This document shows, piece by piece, positions 52,712 to 62,088 of a DNA stretch of 64,000 bases. This DNA comes from Paenibacillus sp. PL91 (GTDB taxonomy: Bacteria > Bacillota > Bacilli > Paenibacillales > Paenibacillaceae), in assembly GCF_012935325.2 (NCBI RefSeq), contig NZ_JABBYG020000006.1, positions 248,001 to 312,000 of the forward strand, written 5' to 3'. The position numbers were made by a program, and so were the translations under genes. Position 1 is the first letter of the stretch. The number at the start of each line of letters is the position of its first letter. The notes under the pieces are model-generated. The model saw only the letters and a list, made by a program, of their open reading frames with translations. It searched no databases and was not told where the DNA came from.

Positions 52712-53473
52712 ATGCATTGCGTAGATTTGAATTGCGATATGGGAGAAGGCTTCGGCGTTTATCGAACGAGCTTGGACAGCGAGCTGATGAAATATATAAC
52801 TTCAGCGAATATTGCATGCGGGTTTCATGCGGGAGACGCTGCGACTATTCGCCATACGGTTAAGCTGGCGCTTGCACATGGCGTTGCGATTGGCGCGCAT
52901 CCCGGGCTGCCTGATTTGGCTGGCTTCGGCAGGCGTGCGATGGATATTACGCCAGAGGAGGCATACGAGCTGACGGTTTATCAGCTTGGCGCGGTCTATG
53001 CGTTTGCCAAATCCGAAGGAGGAGCCGTCGCGCACGTGAAGCCGCATGGCGCCTTGTATAATATGGCTGCCAAAAGCAGGCCGCTTGCCGATGCGATAGC
53101 GGAGGCGGTCTATAAAGTGGAGCCGAGCCTGCTGTTATTTGGTCTAGCAGGAAGCGAACTCATTCGTGCAGGTGATGCGATTGGCCTGCAAACGATCAGC
53201 GAAGTATTTGCGGACCGATCCTATGAATCGGATGGATCGCTTACGCCGCGGGGAACAGAAGGAGCGATCATTGCGGACCCTGCTCGCGCGGCAGAGCAAG
53301 CGATAAAGATGATCAGAGACGGCGAGGTTCGTACGCGGCAGCAAAGCAGCTTTATTTTAAAGGCGGACTCGGTTTGTGTACACGGGGATACGCCAGGCGC
53401 ATTAGCGCATGCGATCAGGCTGCGGGCGGAATTAGAGGCAGAAGGCATTGCCGTGAAGAAGGCAGGTAGATGA
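52712..53473 (+). CDS. pxpA: 5-oxoprolinase subunit A (LamB/YcsF family)
   Basis: 253 residues. Together with PxpB and PxpC it hydrolyses 5-oxoproline to glutamate with ATP. Family signatures: DLNCDMGEGFGVYRTSLDSELMKYITSANIACGFHAGD, GAHPGLPDLAGFGRR, VAHVKPHGALYNM and EVFADRSYESDGSLTPR. A TATACT element lies about 40 nt upstream. The gene overlaps pxpB by 4 nt. Confidence 0.95.
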   Translation: MHCVDLNCDMGEGFGVYRTSLDSELMKYITSANIACGFHAGDAATIRHTVKLALAHGVAIGAHPGLPDLAGFGRRAMDITPEEAYELTVYQLGAVYAFAKSEGGAVAHVKPHGALYNMAAKSRPLADAIAEAVYKVEPSLLLFGLAGSELIRAGDAIGLQTISEVFADRSYESDGSLTPRGTEGAIIADPARAAEQAIKMIRDGEVRTRQQSSFILKADSVCVHGDTPGALAHAIRLRAELEAEGIAVKKAGR

Positions 53474-54231
53474 GCGTGGAGAAAGAGACATCCATGTTGA
53501 ATGCTTCTTACGAAATGATGCCGCTTGGCGATTCTGCCGTAATCATTAGGTTTGGCAGCAGCATGGACACGGAAACCAACCGGATTGTCATGCATTTAAG
53601 CCGAGCATTAGAGGAACAGCCATTTGCCGGATTAATCGAATGCGTGCCGTCCTTCGTATCGGTAGCCATTCACTATGATCCGCTCCTTGTACAGAAAAGC
53701 AGGGCAGGGGCGGAGCACCAGCATGCTACGATTTTTGAAACCGTATGCGCTAAAGTGCAGCCCTACCTATCCGATGAGCAGCTGTGCGCTTCCAATCAAC
53801 CGGCTAGAACGATTGAAATCCCTGTTTGCTACGGCGGGGAATATGGCCCTGACCTTAGGCTCGTAGCTGAGCGGAATGGACTTTCGGAGGAAGAGGTGAT
53901 CGCCATTCATGCGGATGGGCACTATTTGGTGCATATGCTCGGTTTTGCGCCAGGCTTTCCTTATCTGGGCGGGATGTCGGAGAGAATAGCCGCGCCGAGA
54001 CATCAGACGCCAAGAACGATCATCCCGGAGGGAAGCGTTGGCATAGCAGGTAAACAGACAGGCGTTTATTCGGTAGCAACGCCAGGCGGCTGGCAGCTGA
54101 TCGGGAGAACGCCGCTTGTTTTGTTTCGTCCTCAGGACGAGATTCCGAGCCTGCTAAGACCGGGGGACTCGGTTAGATTTAAGCCGATAACGGAGCAGCA
54201 ATATAAGCTTTATATAGAAGGTGAATTATGA
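53470..54231 (+). CDS. pxpB: 5-oxoprolinase subunit B (KipI family)
   Basis: 253 residues. Signatures: PLGDSAVIIRFG, the middle IEIPVCYGGEYGPDL, FAPGFPYLGGM, PRTIIPEGSVGIAGKQTGVYSVATPGGWQLIGRTPL and the ending PGDSVRF. B. subtilis KipI also inhibits the sporulation kinase KinA, but in most genomes the role is 5-oxoprolinase. The ATG overlaps the pxpA stop, and its own stop overlaps pxpC. Confidence 0.94.
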   Translation: MSVEKETSMLNASYEMMPLGDSAVIIRFGSSMDTETNRIVMHLSRALEEQPFAGLIECVPSFVSVAIHYDPLLVQKSRAGAEHQHATIFETVCAKVQPYLSDEQLCASNQPARTIEIPVCYGGEYGPDLRLVAERNGLSEEEVIAIHADGHYLVHMLGFAPGFPYLGGMSERIAAPRHQTPRTIIPEGSVGIAGKQTGVYSVATPGGWQLIGRTPLVLFRPQDEIPSLLRPGDSVRFKPITEQQYKLYIEGEL

Positions 54232-55241
54232 GTATACAAGTGATCCGTCCCGGTTTGTTCGTTACTGTGCAGGATCTCGGGAGGCATGGATTTCAAAAAT
54301 ATGGCGTAGTCGCCGGCGGGGTTATGGATAAGGGAGCGGCGCGAGCGGCTAATCTGTTAGTCGGCAACGAGGGGCATGAAGCGGTGCTTGAAATTACGCT
54401 TACCGGAACGGTGCTGGTTTTGGAGAAGGATATGCTGCTCGCGATTTGCGGTGCACGTATGTTCGTCACTGCCGATGGCGGGGAGCTGCCTCTATGGAGA
54501 CCGGCGCTCGTTCGCGCGGGAACCATCGTCAGATTCGGTGCCTGCGAATCCGGCTGCCGCTCCTATTTGGCCGTTGCGGGCGGACTGGATGTGCCGGAGG
54601 TGATGGGCAGCAAAAGCACCTACCTGCGCGGCGCTATCGGAGGTTATCAGGGAAGGGCATTAAAGGCAGGAGATGTGCTGACTGCCAAAGCTCCCGGCTT
54701 GCTGTCAGAGCGATTGAAGCATGCTTTGAGCCGAGGCTGGGAGGGCAGCTTTGCGGTACCGCTTTGGCATGCAAGTCACTTCGCCATCGCGGATAATCTG
54801 GCAGACCCGATCATTCGCGCGATGCCGGGTACCCATTACGAGTTGTTCACACCGGAGAGCCGGACGAGCCTATTTCGCCAAACCTTTCAAATATCCGCTC
54901 AATCAGACCGGATGGGGTACCGACTTGAAGGCGCGCAGAAGCTTATGCTCGCTGCTCCCATAGATCTGCTATCGGAGGCCGTTGCAAACGGAACCGTACA
55001 AGTGCCTTCTGACGGAAATCCGATCGTCCTGCTAGCCGATAGACAGACGACGGGCGGTTATCCCCGAATCGCGCAGGTCGCAACGGTCGACATTCCTGTT
55101 TTCGCACAGCTAAAGCCGGGTGAACGCTTTCGCTTCGAATGGATTACGCAGCAAGAGGCGGAGGAGCTTTATTTGGACAGCGAGCGTGACATGAGAATGC
55201 TGAAGGCCGCTATAGCATTAAAATTTAATGCCGCAAAATAA
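54228..55241 (+). CDS. pxpC: 5-oxoprolinase subunit C (KipA family)
   Basis: 337 residues. Biotin-dependent-carboxyltransferase-like fold with IRPGLFVTVQDLGRHGFQKYGVVAGGVMDKGAARAANLLVGN, LAICGARM, RSYLAVAGGLDVPEVMGSKSTYLRG and the C-terminal RMGYRLEG, SDGNPIVLLADRQTTGGYPRIAQV. It completes the pxpABC operon with 4-nt overlaps. No regulator of the KipR type is next to it; a DeoR gene follows after 116 nt. Confidence 0.94.
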   Translation: MSIQVIRPGLFVTVQDLGRHGFQKYGVVAGGVMDKGAARAANLLVGNEGHEAVLEITLTGTVLVLEKDMLLAICGARMFVTADGGELPLWRPALVRAGTIVRFGACESGCRSYLAVAGGLDVPEVMGSKSTYLRGAIGGYQGRALKAGDVLTAKAPGLLSERLKHALSRGWEGSFAVPLWHASHFAIADNLADPIIRAMPGTHYELFTPESRTSLFRQTFQISAQSDRMGYRLEGAQKLMLAAPIDLLSEAVANGTVQVPSDGNPIVLLADRQTTGGYPRIAQVATVDIPVFAQLKPGERFRFEWITQQEAEELYLDSERDMRMLKAAIALKFNAAK

Positions 55242-55357
55242 GGCGATGCAAGATGAAGATTGCACTTAGCGACTGAGCCTCTTTGCTTGATTTATGGTAG
55301 ACTACTAATCAAGAAGCTGGAAATACCGGAAGGCACGGCATAGAGGAGTGATAGCAA

Positions 55358-56125
55358 TTGTTCGCACAGCAGCGGCATCAATTAATTATCCAAAAAATTA
55401 ATAGCGATAAATCGATTCGAGCATCGGAGCTTATGGAATCGTTTGGCGTTTCTTTTGAAACGATAAGGCGCGATTTGGAGCATTTAGAGAACATTGGCTT
55501 ATTGCAGAGGGTTCATGGCGGGGCGATATTAAAAGAACCGGATTATAGCCGGGAAATCCCGCTGCCGATTCGTGAATCGATTTACATGACAGAGAAGACG
55601 GAATTGTCGCAGATCGCCATTCGATATGTGACGGAAGGAATGTCCATCGCACTCGATGTGAGCACAACCAATACTCAGATTGCGAAGATGCTCAAGACAA
55701 AGTTCGAGCGCTTGACGATTATTACGAATTCGCTTCCGATCGTAAATGAATTAATCGATGTGCCTGGTTTTACGCTGATCATGATCGGAGGCGTTATCCG
55801 TCAAGCAGAACAGAGCATAATCGGAGATTTGGCCGAAGAATTCGCTTCCCGCTTTCATGCGGATTTGTTTTTTATGAGCATGAGCGGAGTTACGTTGGAC
55901 GAGGGCATTACCGACAATGCGATTGGCGAGGTACAGGTGAAGAAAATTATGCAAGCAAACGCGAAACGTACGATCGCGCTTGCCGACAGCAGCAAATTTG
56001 ATCACGTCTCCCTGCTCAAGGTATGCGGTTGCGCGGATGTAGAGCGTTTCGTTACCGATTCGAAGATCAACCATGAGCTAGTCGATAAATATAAACGGAG
56101 CGGCATTGAAATTGTTTGTGAGTAG
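55358..56125 (+). CDS. DeoR-family transcriptional regulator
   Basis: 255 residues with a TTG start and GAGGAG 9 nt upstream. The DeoR helix-turn-helix is RQHQLIIQKINSDKSIRASELMESFGVSFETIRRDLEHLENIGLLQRVHGGAI. The C-terminal sugar-phosphate-sensing domain shows VTEGMSIALDVSTTNTQIAKML, LTIITNSLPIVNEL, MIGGVIRQAEQSIIG and IALADSSKFD. It is followed by a terminator and then a transporter and phosphatase, so its targets are not certain; the usual effector is a phosphorylated sugar. Confidence 0.93.
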   Translation: MFAQQRHQLIIQKINSDKSIRASELMESFGVSFETIRRDLEHLENIGLLQRVHGGAILKEPDYSREIPLPIRESIYMTEKTELSQIAIRYVTEGMSIALDVSTTNTQIAKMLKTKFERLTIITNSLPIVNELIDVPGFTLIMIGGVIRQAEQSIIGDLAEEFASRFHADLFFMSMSGVTLDEGITDNAIGEVQVKKIMQANAKRTIALADSSKFDHVSLLKVCGCADVERFVTDSKINHELVDKYKRSGIEIVCE

Positions 56126-56161
56126 GGATAAGCAATGAAAGGGGACTTTAATTGTCCTAAC

Positions 56162-56196
56162 GACCCTTGGTTAAATACCAAGGGTCTTTTTTTTTG
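56162..56196 (+). terminator. Terminator after the DeoR gene
   Basis: GACCCTTGGT and ACCAAGGGTC perfect arms with a 5-nt loop, followed by nine T residues. Confidence 0.9.
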
Positions 56197-56303
56197 AGAT
56201 CTAATGAAAAGTTGATATTAAGATATTGTAAATATGTGCGTTTATGTGATATTGTGTTGGAATATATGGATTTCATGTGTGATACTGAGGAGGTGTTACT
56301 GAA

Positions 56304-57158
56304 TTGATTGTCATTTCTCTTATTCTCGTCTTGTGTTCCGGTTTGGCGCATGCAGTGTGGAATATGCTGGCTAAGCAAAGTACGGATAAAGCGTTGTTTT
56401 TATGGGTGATTTATATGCCTGCAACCATTCTTTTGCTGCCGACACTCATCAATGAATTGGCTAGTGCGTCATTATCGCAGACGCAGTGGCTGTTAATCGG
56501 GGCATCGTTAATGATGCAAAGCGTATATTCGTTGCTGCTCGCCTACACCTATACTGCTGGCGATTTATCGCAAGTGTATCCGATCATGCGGGGGACGCCA
56601 ACCTTGCTTATCCCGGCCATTGGCGTATTGTTATTGAAAGAGACGCTGCCCTTGTGGGGCTGGATCGGACTCAGCTTTATGCTGGTCGGGTTCGTCGTCA
56701 TGCTCGGAAGATCTTCGGGAAAAGGGCAGCATCAGTCTGTTTATAAGCCTGTGCTGCTGGCGATGAGCGTTGGATTATGCATTACTACCTACACGCTTAT
56801 CGATAAAGTGAATTTGCAGCATCTTTCTCCGCTTGCGCTGCTGGAAGTGACGAATATCGGGTTTGTACTAGGACTGACGCCTGCCGTTCTTCGTTCAAAA
56901 CGGCTTAAGCATGTCATTCGTACACATCTCCATATTATTTGGATTGGGGCGATTTTGTCGCCAGGCTCGTATTTGCTGTTTTTGTTTGCAGCGAGGAGTG
57001 CCAATGTTTCTACTGTTGCACCTATGCGCGAGGTAGGCATCGTGTTTGGCACGCTGCTTGGCCTATTTGTTTTAAAAGAGTCGCAAGGGACCCGCAGAAT
57101 TACGGCTTCGATCGCTGTAGTAATGGGCATCATCATGATTGCGTCATCAGGGCATTAA
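56304..57158 (+). CDS. EamA-family (DMT) transporter
   Basis: 284 residues with a TTG start and GAGGAGGT 9 nt upstream. About ten transmembrane segments in two EamA halves: LILVLCSGLAHAVWNMLAKQS at the start, YPIMRGTPTLLIPAIGVLLLKETLPLWGWIGLSFMLVGFVVML closing the first, and VAPMREVGIVFGTLLGLFVLKESQGTRRITASIAVVMGIIMI closing the second. Substrate unknown; members move amino acids or other metabolites. The metallophosphatase follows after 38 nt. Confidence 0.88.
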   Translation: MIVISLILVLCSGLAHAVWNMLAKQSTDKALFLWVIYMPATILLLPTLINELASASLSQTQWLLIGASLMMQSVYSLLLAYTYTAGDLSQVYPIMRGTPTLLIPAIGVLLLKETLPLWGWIGLSFMLVGFVVMLGRSSGKGQHQSVYKPVLLAMSVGLCITTYTLIDKVNLQHLSPLALLEVTNIGFVLGLTPAVLRSKRLKHVIRTHLHIIWIGAILSPGSYLLFLFAARSANVSTVAPMREVGIVFGTLLGLFVLKESQGTRRITASIAVVMGIIMIASSGH

Positions 57159-57196
57159 ACAATAGCGCGTGAATACCTAACGGAGAGGGAGTAAGG

Positions 57197-58165
57197 ATGA
57201 AGATGGAAAACGCCAAAGAGCTTCGTTTTCGCAAAGACGGCACTTTTACAATTGTCCAGTTCACAGATATTCATTGGCAGGACGGATCGGATTTAGATTT
57301 GCGTTCCAAAGCTGCGATGGAGCTTGTGCTTGAGGCAGAACAACCGGATTTTGTCATGTTTACAGGAGATGTCATCTATACGGGCAGAGGTTCAGACGGG
57401 GCAGTCTTATGCCAAGATCCGCTTCAAGCGTTCCGGGATGCGGTTGCAGCTGCCGAGAAGCGCGGAATTCCATGGGGCATCGTTTTCGGCAATCACGATA
57501 CGGAGAACGATATTACCCGCGATGAGCTGATGGGCGAGGTGCAAAATCACGCTCACACCTTTGCCGAACCGGGACCGCGAGATATCCATGGCACAGGCAA
57601 CTACGCGTTACCTGTACTCGGGTCTGACAACGATCAAGCGGCAGCTGTGCTCTATTGCCTGGACTCCGGCGATTATTCCAAGCTGCCTGGCGTACCCGGC
57701 TACGATTGGATTCAGCATGATCAAGTGCAGTGGTATATGGAGCAATCCAAGGAGTGGAAGGCTCGGCAGCGAGGCGCAGCATTGCCGGCACTCGCATTTT
57801 TCCACATCCCTCTGCCCGAATACCAAGAAGTGTGGGACCGGGAAGTGTGCTATGGCCATAAGCATGAGGAGGTATGTGCGGCAAGGACGCAAGCAGGCTT
57901 CTTCTCGGCTATGCTGGCGCAGGGAGACGTCATGGCAGCGTTCTGCGGCCATGACCACACGAATGACTATTGGGGAGAGCTTTACGGAATTCGTCTTTAT
58001 TACGGACGCGCAACAGGCTATAATACTTACGGCAAGGAAGGCTTCCCGCGTGGCGCCCGCGTGATTCGCCTAACCGAAAACGAACGGAAAGTGGAATCAT
58101 GGCTGCGTCTTGATGACGGCTCGGTCGTCCAGCAGCAGCCGGAGCATCGGCCGGATAACGTTTAA
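57197..58165 (+). CDS. Metallophosphoesterase (Dcr2-like)
   Basis: 322 residues, cytosolic. Calcineurin-like motifs: QFTDIHWQDG (Asp, His), MFTGDVIYTG (Asp), VFGNHDTEND (Asn, His), LAFFHIPLPEY (His) and CGHDHTNDYWGELYGIRLYYGRATGYNTYG (two His). The GHDH-ND and TGY segments match the Dcr2/PAP29-like branch. Substrate unknown. GAGAGGGAGTAAGG precedes the ATG. It is probably cotranscribed with the EamA gene. Confidence 0.88.
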   Translation: MKMENAKELRFRKDGTFTIVQFTDIHWQDGSDLDLRSKAAMELVLEAEQPDFVMFTGDVIYTGRGSDGAVLCQDPLQAFRDAVAAAEKRGIPWGIVFGNHDTENDITRDELMGEVQNHAHTFAEPGPRDIHGTGNYALPVLGSDNDQAAAVLYCLDSGDYSKLPGVPGYDWIQHDQVQWYMEQSKEWKARQRGAALPALAFFHIPLPEYQEVWDREVCYGHKHEEVCAARTQAGFFSAMLAQGDVMAAFCGHDHTNDYWGELYGIRLYYGRATGYNTYGKEGFPRGARVIRLTENERKVESWLRLDDGSVVQQQPEHRPDNV

Positions 58166-58202
58166 TACAAGCACGTCTAATAAAATAGCCCGAAGAAGCA
58201 TC

Positions 58203-58243
58203 GATGTCCCGAATATTCTTAGGAATGCGGGACATCTTTTTTT
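58203..58243 (+). terminator. Terminator after the metallophosphoesterase gene
   Basis: GATGTCCCG and CGGGACATC arms with a 15-nt loop, followed by eight T residues. Confidence 0.85.
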
Positions 58244-58517
58244 TGCGGAAAAGAGTCTGCTAAAATTCATGTAGAGGAAATTCAAGGACAAAGGCCGAAC
58301 CTTATGAGGTTGAAATGAGGCGTCGCAACAGTATTTTTAATGGTTTTCTACAAAAAAGGATATCGTGTAAAGAATCGTGAATCGCTGTTTGTACAGAAAT
58401 GAATACCGTTACAGCAATTGAAAATGTACGAGGCTTCTATTATCCATTAGATTGGGACTAGGGCGAGCTGGCAACTGGCAAACGCCTTATAAATAAATTC
58501 GTAAAGGGGAGTCACGC
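58244..58517. other. Upstream region of the sugar importer operon
   Basis: No gene seen. AACCT-TATG-AGGTT (58299-58312) is a short hairpin. The start codon at 58518 is preceded by AAGGGGAG. Confidence 0.4.
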
Positions 58518-60167
58518 ATGAAAAAAAGGATATTTACTAGAATTGCTCTGCTGCTTGCCATCGTATTGATGTTCGGAGGAATTGCAACGGCTTGTTCCAG
58601 CGGCAAGTCAGAACAACCCGCTAATAACGCGGCATCCAGCAGCGGAACGAAAGAAAATGCGGGGAAAGATGATACGTCGGCTGAACCTGTACAGCTAAAG
58701 CTCTGGCATCCTTTAAACCCTAATGCGCAAGCCGTCGTTCAAAGCTTAAGCGATGTAGCGATGGTGCAGGAATGGGAGAAAAAGACGAATGTGAAATTCG
58801 ACTTTGAACATCCGACGGGTACGGGCGCCGACGCTCAGCAGCAATTCGGCGTGATGGTAGCGTCCAATGTACTTCCGGACCTGATTGTTTGGAACATGTC
58901 CAACTTCCAAGGCGGTCCAGCCAAGCTGTATCAAGATGGAACGATCATTAAATTAAACGATCTTATTGATCAGCACGCACCGAATTTGAAAAAAATTCTC
59001 GAGGAAAATCCGCTTATCGCCAAGCAAATTAAAGCGGATAACGGGGATATTTACGTATTCCCTAACTTGAAGGTTGGCGATCACGGCAAGTACAAAACGT
59101 TCTCCGGCCAGATGATACGCAAGGATTGGCTCGATGAGCTGGGCTTGCAGCTGCCTGAAACGATCGACGAATGGGAGCTCGTTCTAAAAACGATTAAAGA
59201 GAAAAAAGGCGTCATTCCATATACATCCGAGAAAGACACGCTTCTTGGATCAAAAAGTTCGATGGACTTTATCGGGGCTTACGGCATCGGCAAAGACTTT
59301 TATCTGAACGGCGACAAAATCCAGTATGGGCCGCTTCAGCCTGCATTTAAAGACTACTTGGCGCGCATGCAAAAATGGTATCAAGAAGGTCTGATTGATC
59401 CGGACTATGCTTCCAACGACAACAAAGCGAAGGAAGCGAAGATCACTTCAGGCAAAGCAGCCTCTACCTTCGGTTACATTGGCGGCAGCATGGGCGCATG
59501 GCTTCCTTCCTTGCAGCAGGCGGATCCAAAGGCGATGCTTTCCGCCGTTCAATATCCGGTGCTAAATAAAGGAGATGAGCCTAAATTTACAGAAACCGGC
59601 TGGGATTACAGCAATACGGGAGCCGTCATCACAAGCGCGAACAAAAATCCGGAAGCTACGATAAAGGCGCTTGATTATTTGTTCAGTGAAGAAGGCGCTA
59701 TGCTGAAAAACTTCGGTATTGACGGAACAACATATACGCTGGTGGATGGCCAGCCTAAATTTACGGATTTGATTATGAAAAATCCGGACGGCCTGCCGAT
59801 CGGCCAAGCGATGGCGAAAAACTTCATTGCGAACTATCCGTTCCCAGGTCCGGACGATGACCGCTATAATGACCAATACTATTCGCTCGACGCCCAGAAG
59901 GAAGCGGTAAAAGCGTATGCCAAATTCGCCAAAAACTCTGCCTCCGTTCTCATCCCTCCCGTTTCCTTGACGCCGGAGGAAGCAAGCGAATTCAGCAAAA
60001 TTATGACGGATGTGGATACGTATCGTTCAGAGATTGTCACGAAACTGATTATGGGCACCTCTAGTTTGGACAGCTTCGATAAAGCGATCGAGCAGTTTAA
60101 GAAAATGGGAATCGAGCGAGCGATAGAAATTCAGCAAGCCGCTTTCGACCGTTTCAACAAACGATAA
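58518..60167 (+). CDS. Sugar ABC transporter substrate-binding lipoprotein (LplA-like)
   Basis: 549 residues. The lipoprotein signal ends IATAC, followed by a Ser/Asn linker. Extracellular solute-binding protein family 1 features: LKLWHPLNPNAQAVVQSL, FGVMVASNVLPDLIVWN, QMIRKDWLDELGLQLPETIDEWELVLKTIKEKKG and a C-terminal calcium-type loop FPGPDDDRYNDQYYS. The length (about 550) and the two following permeases match the LplABC/YtcQ oligosaccharide importers common in Paenibacillus. Substrate probably a plant-polysaccharide oligomer, by family only. Confidence 0.92.
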   Translation: MKKRIFTRIALLLAIVLMFGGIATACSSGKSEQPANNAASSSGTKENAGKDDTSAEPVQLKLWHPLNPNAQAVVQSLSDVAMVQEWEKKTNVKFDFEHPTGTGADAQQQFGVMVASNVLPDLIVWNMSNFQGGPAKLYQDGTIIKLNDLIDQHAPNLKKILEENPLIAKQIKADNGDIYVFPNLKVGDHGKYKTFSGQMIRKDWLDELGLQLPETIDEWELVLKTIKEKKGVIPYTSEKDTLLGSKSSMDFIGAYGIGKDFYLNGDKIQYGPLQPAFKDYLARMQKWYQEGLIDPDYASNDNKAKEAKITSGKAASTFGYIGGSMGAWLPSLQQADPKAMLSAVQYPVLNKGDEPKFTETGWDYSNTGAVITSANKNPEATIKALDYLFSEEGAMLKNFGIDGTTYTLVDGQPKFTDLIMKNPDGLPIGQAMAKNFIANYPFPGPDDDRYNDQYYSLDAQKEAVKAYAKFAKNSASVLIPPVSLTPEEASEFSKIMTDVDTYRSEIVTKLIMGTSSLDSFDKAIEQFKKMGIERAIEIQQAAFDRFNKR

Positions 60168-60242
60168 ACCGATTGAAGCGAAGGGGAGACATTCTCCCCT
60201 TCTTTTATCAATCAATCTCGGTGGAAAGAGAGTGCACCTGCG

Positions 60243-61151
60243 ATGATGAAAAAACTAGCTAACGATCTTGTGAGAAATAAAGCCATCTATTTTATGGTGC
60301 TGCCAGTCGTTTTATATTATTTTATTTTCAAATATCTTCCGATGTACGGTTCGATTATTGCTTTTAAGGATTTCAGCATTGCCAAGGGTGTATGGGGAAG
60401 CCCGTGGGTTGGAATTGACAATTTCAAGGACTTTTTTGACAGCATCTACTTTTGGAGGGTGCTGCGCAATACACTGCTGCTAAGCTTCTATCAGCTCTTA
60501 TTCGGTTTTCCTGCGCCGATCATTCTTGCCATTTTACTCAATGAAATCCGTTTGAAGCTGTTCAAAAACGTTGTTCAAACGGTCGTCTATCTGCCTCACT
60601 TTGTATCGCTCATTGTCATTTGCGGACTCATTCTCGATTTTACGAACCGCGATGGGATCATCAGTACGATGATCGAATTTTTCGGGGGCGAACGCACTAC
60701 TTTGCTTGGCGATGCGGCTAATTTTCGGTTCATTTATGTATTCTCCAGCATATGGCAGGAGCTTGGCTGGTCGTCCATCATCTTCTTGGCGGCGCTCAGC
60801 GGCATTAATCCCGAGCTCTACGAAGCGGCTAGAGTCGATGGCGCCGGGAGGTTTAGGCAAATGTGGAGCATTACGCTTCCGGGCTTGGTTCCGATCATTA
60901 TGATTTTGCTCATTCTTCGAATCGGGGGACTTATGGATATCGGATTTGAGAAAATTATTTTGCTCTACAATCCGAATACCTATGAGACTGCGGATATCAT
61001 CTCTTCCTTTGTGTACAGGAAAGGGCTTGCAGAGGGCCAGGATTACAGCTTTACTTCTGCCGTCGGCTTGTTTCAAGCGGGCATCAACTTTGTTTTGCTC
61101 ATCAGCGCTAACTGGTTTTCCCGCCGGGTATCCGGGAACCGATTATGGTAA
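60243..61151 (+). CDS. Sugar ABC transporter permease (LplB-like)
   Basis: 302 residues, six transmembrane segments. Starts MMKKLANDLVRNKAIYFMVLPVVLYYFIFKYLPMYGSIIAFKDF, a hallmark of LplB/YteP permeases. The EAA coupling motif is LYEAARVDGAGRFRQMWSITLPGLVPI. An ATG at 60246 is an equal alternative start. GGTGGAAAGAG lies upstream. The next permease starts 14 nt after its stop. No ATPase gene is present; these systems use a shared MsmX-type ATPase. Confidence 0.93.
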   Translation: MMKKLANDLVRNKAIYFMVLPVVLYYFIFKYLPMYGSIIAFKDFSIAKGVWGSPWVGIDNFKDFFDSIYFWRVLRNTLLLSFYQLLFGFPAPIILAILLNEIRLKLFKNVVQTVVYLPHFVSLIVICGLILDFTNRDGIISTMIEFFGGERTTLLGDAANFRFIYVFSSIWQELGWSSIIFLAALSGINPELYEAARVDGAGRFRQMWSITLPGLVPIIMILLILRIGGLMDIGFEKIILLYNPNTYETADIISSFVYRKGLAEGQDYSFTSAVGLFQAGINFVLLISANWFSRRVSGNRLW

Positions 61152-61165
61152 GGGGGAATGGGAAC

Positions 61166-62044
61166 TTGAAAAATAATACCATGACAGACCGCACATTTGA
61201 TATTTTGAACGCTATCCTCATGCTTTTGCTCATCATTGTCACCATTTATCCTTTTTATCATGTCGTTATGGCTTCCTTAAGCGACTCTAATCGATTGATT
61301 GCACATCAAGGAATGCTCCTAGGTCCGCTCGGATTTAGCTGGGAGGCGTATTCCCGCGTGCTCGACAATCCGAATATATTCAGCGGTTACCGGAATACGC
61401 TGCTCATTCTTTTCTCGGGAACGCTGTTCAACTTGTTTTTCACGGCGCTTGGCGCCTATGGCTTATCCCGTAAGTTCATGCTGCGCAAACCGATCATGAT
61501 CGCTATCATTTTTACGATGTATTTCAGCGGCGGCTTGATTCCAACTTACTTATTGATCAACAATTGGCTGCATATGGGCAACAGCTTGCTGGCGTTAATC
61601 GTGCCGGTCGCAATCAGCACATGGAACCTGATCATCATGCGTACCTCCTTCGAGGCGATTCCCGAGAGCTTAATTGAATCTGCCAAAATAGACGGCTCCG
61701 GGGAGTTCGGTATCCTGTTCAAAATTGTCGTTCCGCTTTCCATGCCGATTATCGCGGTAATGATTCTTTATTACGGCGTTGCACACTGGAATTCTTGGTT
61801 CAATGCGATGCTGTTCATCCGTGACCGTGAATTGTTTCCGCTGCAAATCATTTTACGGGAAATACTGGTCATTAACGATACGAGTTCTATGCAGCTGGGA
61901 GACGCGATGGCTGATCAAGAAGGGATCAGGGAAAGCATCAAATATGCCACGATTATGGTTGCGACGCTTCCCATATTGCTTGTGTATCCGTTTCTGCAAA
62001 AGTTTTTCGCGAAGGGCGTTATGATCGGTGCGGTAAAAGAGTAG
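61166..62044 (+). CDS. Sugar ABC transporter permease (LplC-like)
   Basis: 292 residues from a TTG at 61166 with AGGGGGA 8 nt upstream; an ATG at 61145 overlaps the previous gene and lacks a site. Family features: MTDRTFDILNAILMLLLIIVTIYPFYHVVMASLSD, LGPLGFSWEAY, YTMYFSGGLIPTYLL and the EAA motif LIESAKIDGSGEFGILFKIVVPLSMPI. It ends in KFFAKGVMIGAVKE, the characteristic C-terminus of this subfamily. Confidence 0.92.
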   Translation: MKNNTMTDRTFDILNAILMLLLIIVTIYPFYHVVMASLSDSNRLIAHQGMLLGPLGFSWEAYSRVLDNPNIFSGYRNTLLILFSGTLFNLFFTALGAYGLSRKFMLRKPIMIAIIFTMYFSGGLIPTYLLINNWLHMGNSLLALIVPVAISTWNLIIMRTSFEAIPESLIESAKIDGSGEFGILFKIVVPLSMPIIAVMILYYGVAHWNSWFNAMLFIRDRELFPLQIILREILVINDTSSMQLGDAMADQEGIRESIKYATIMVATLPILLVYPFLQKFFAKGVMIGAVKE

Positions 62045-62050
62045 TTGGTA

Positions 62051-62065
62051 TATACTCGGAGTATA
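62051..62065. promoter_or_regulatory. 7-1-7 palindrome between permease and regulator
   Basis: TATACTC-G-GAGTATA, perfect, 24 nt before the regulator ATG. A candidate operator for that regulator or part of its leader. Confidence 0.45.
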
Positions 62066-62088
62066 CTTCTCTGGCGGTGGATGCTCAT

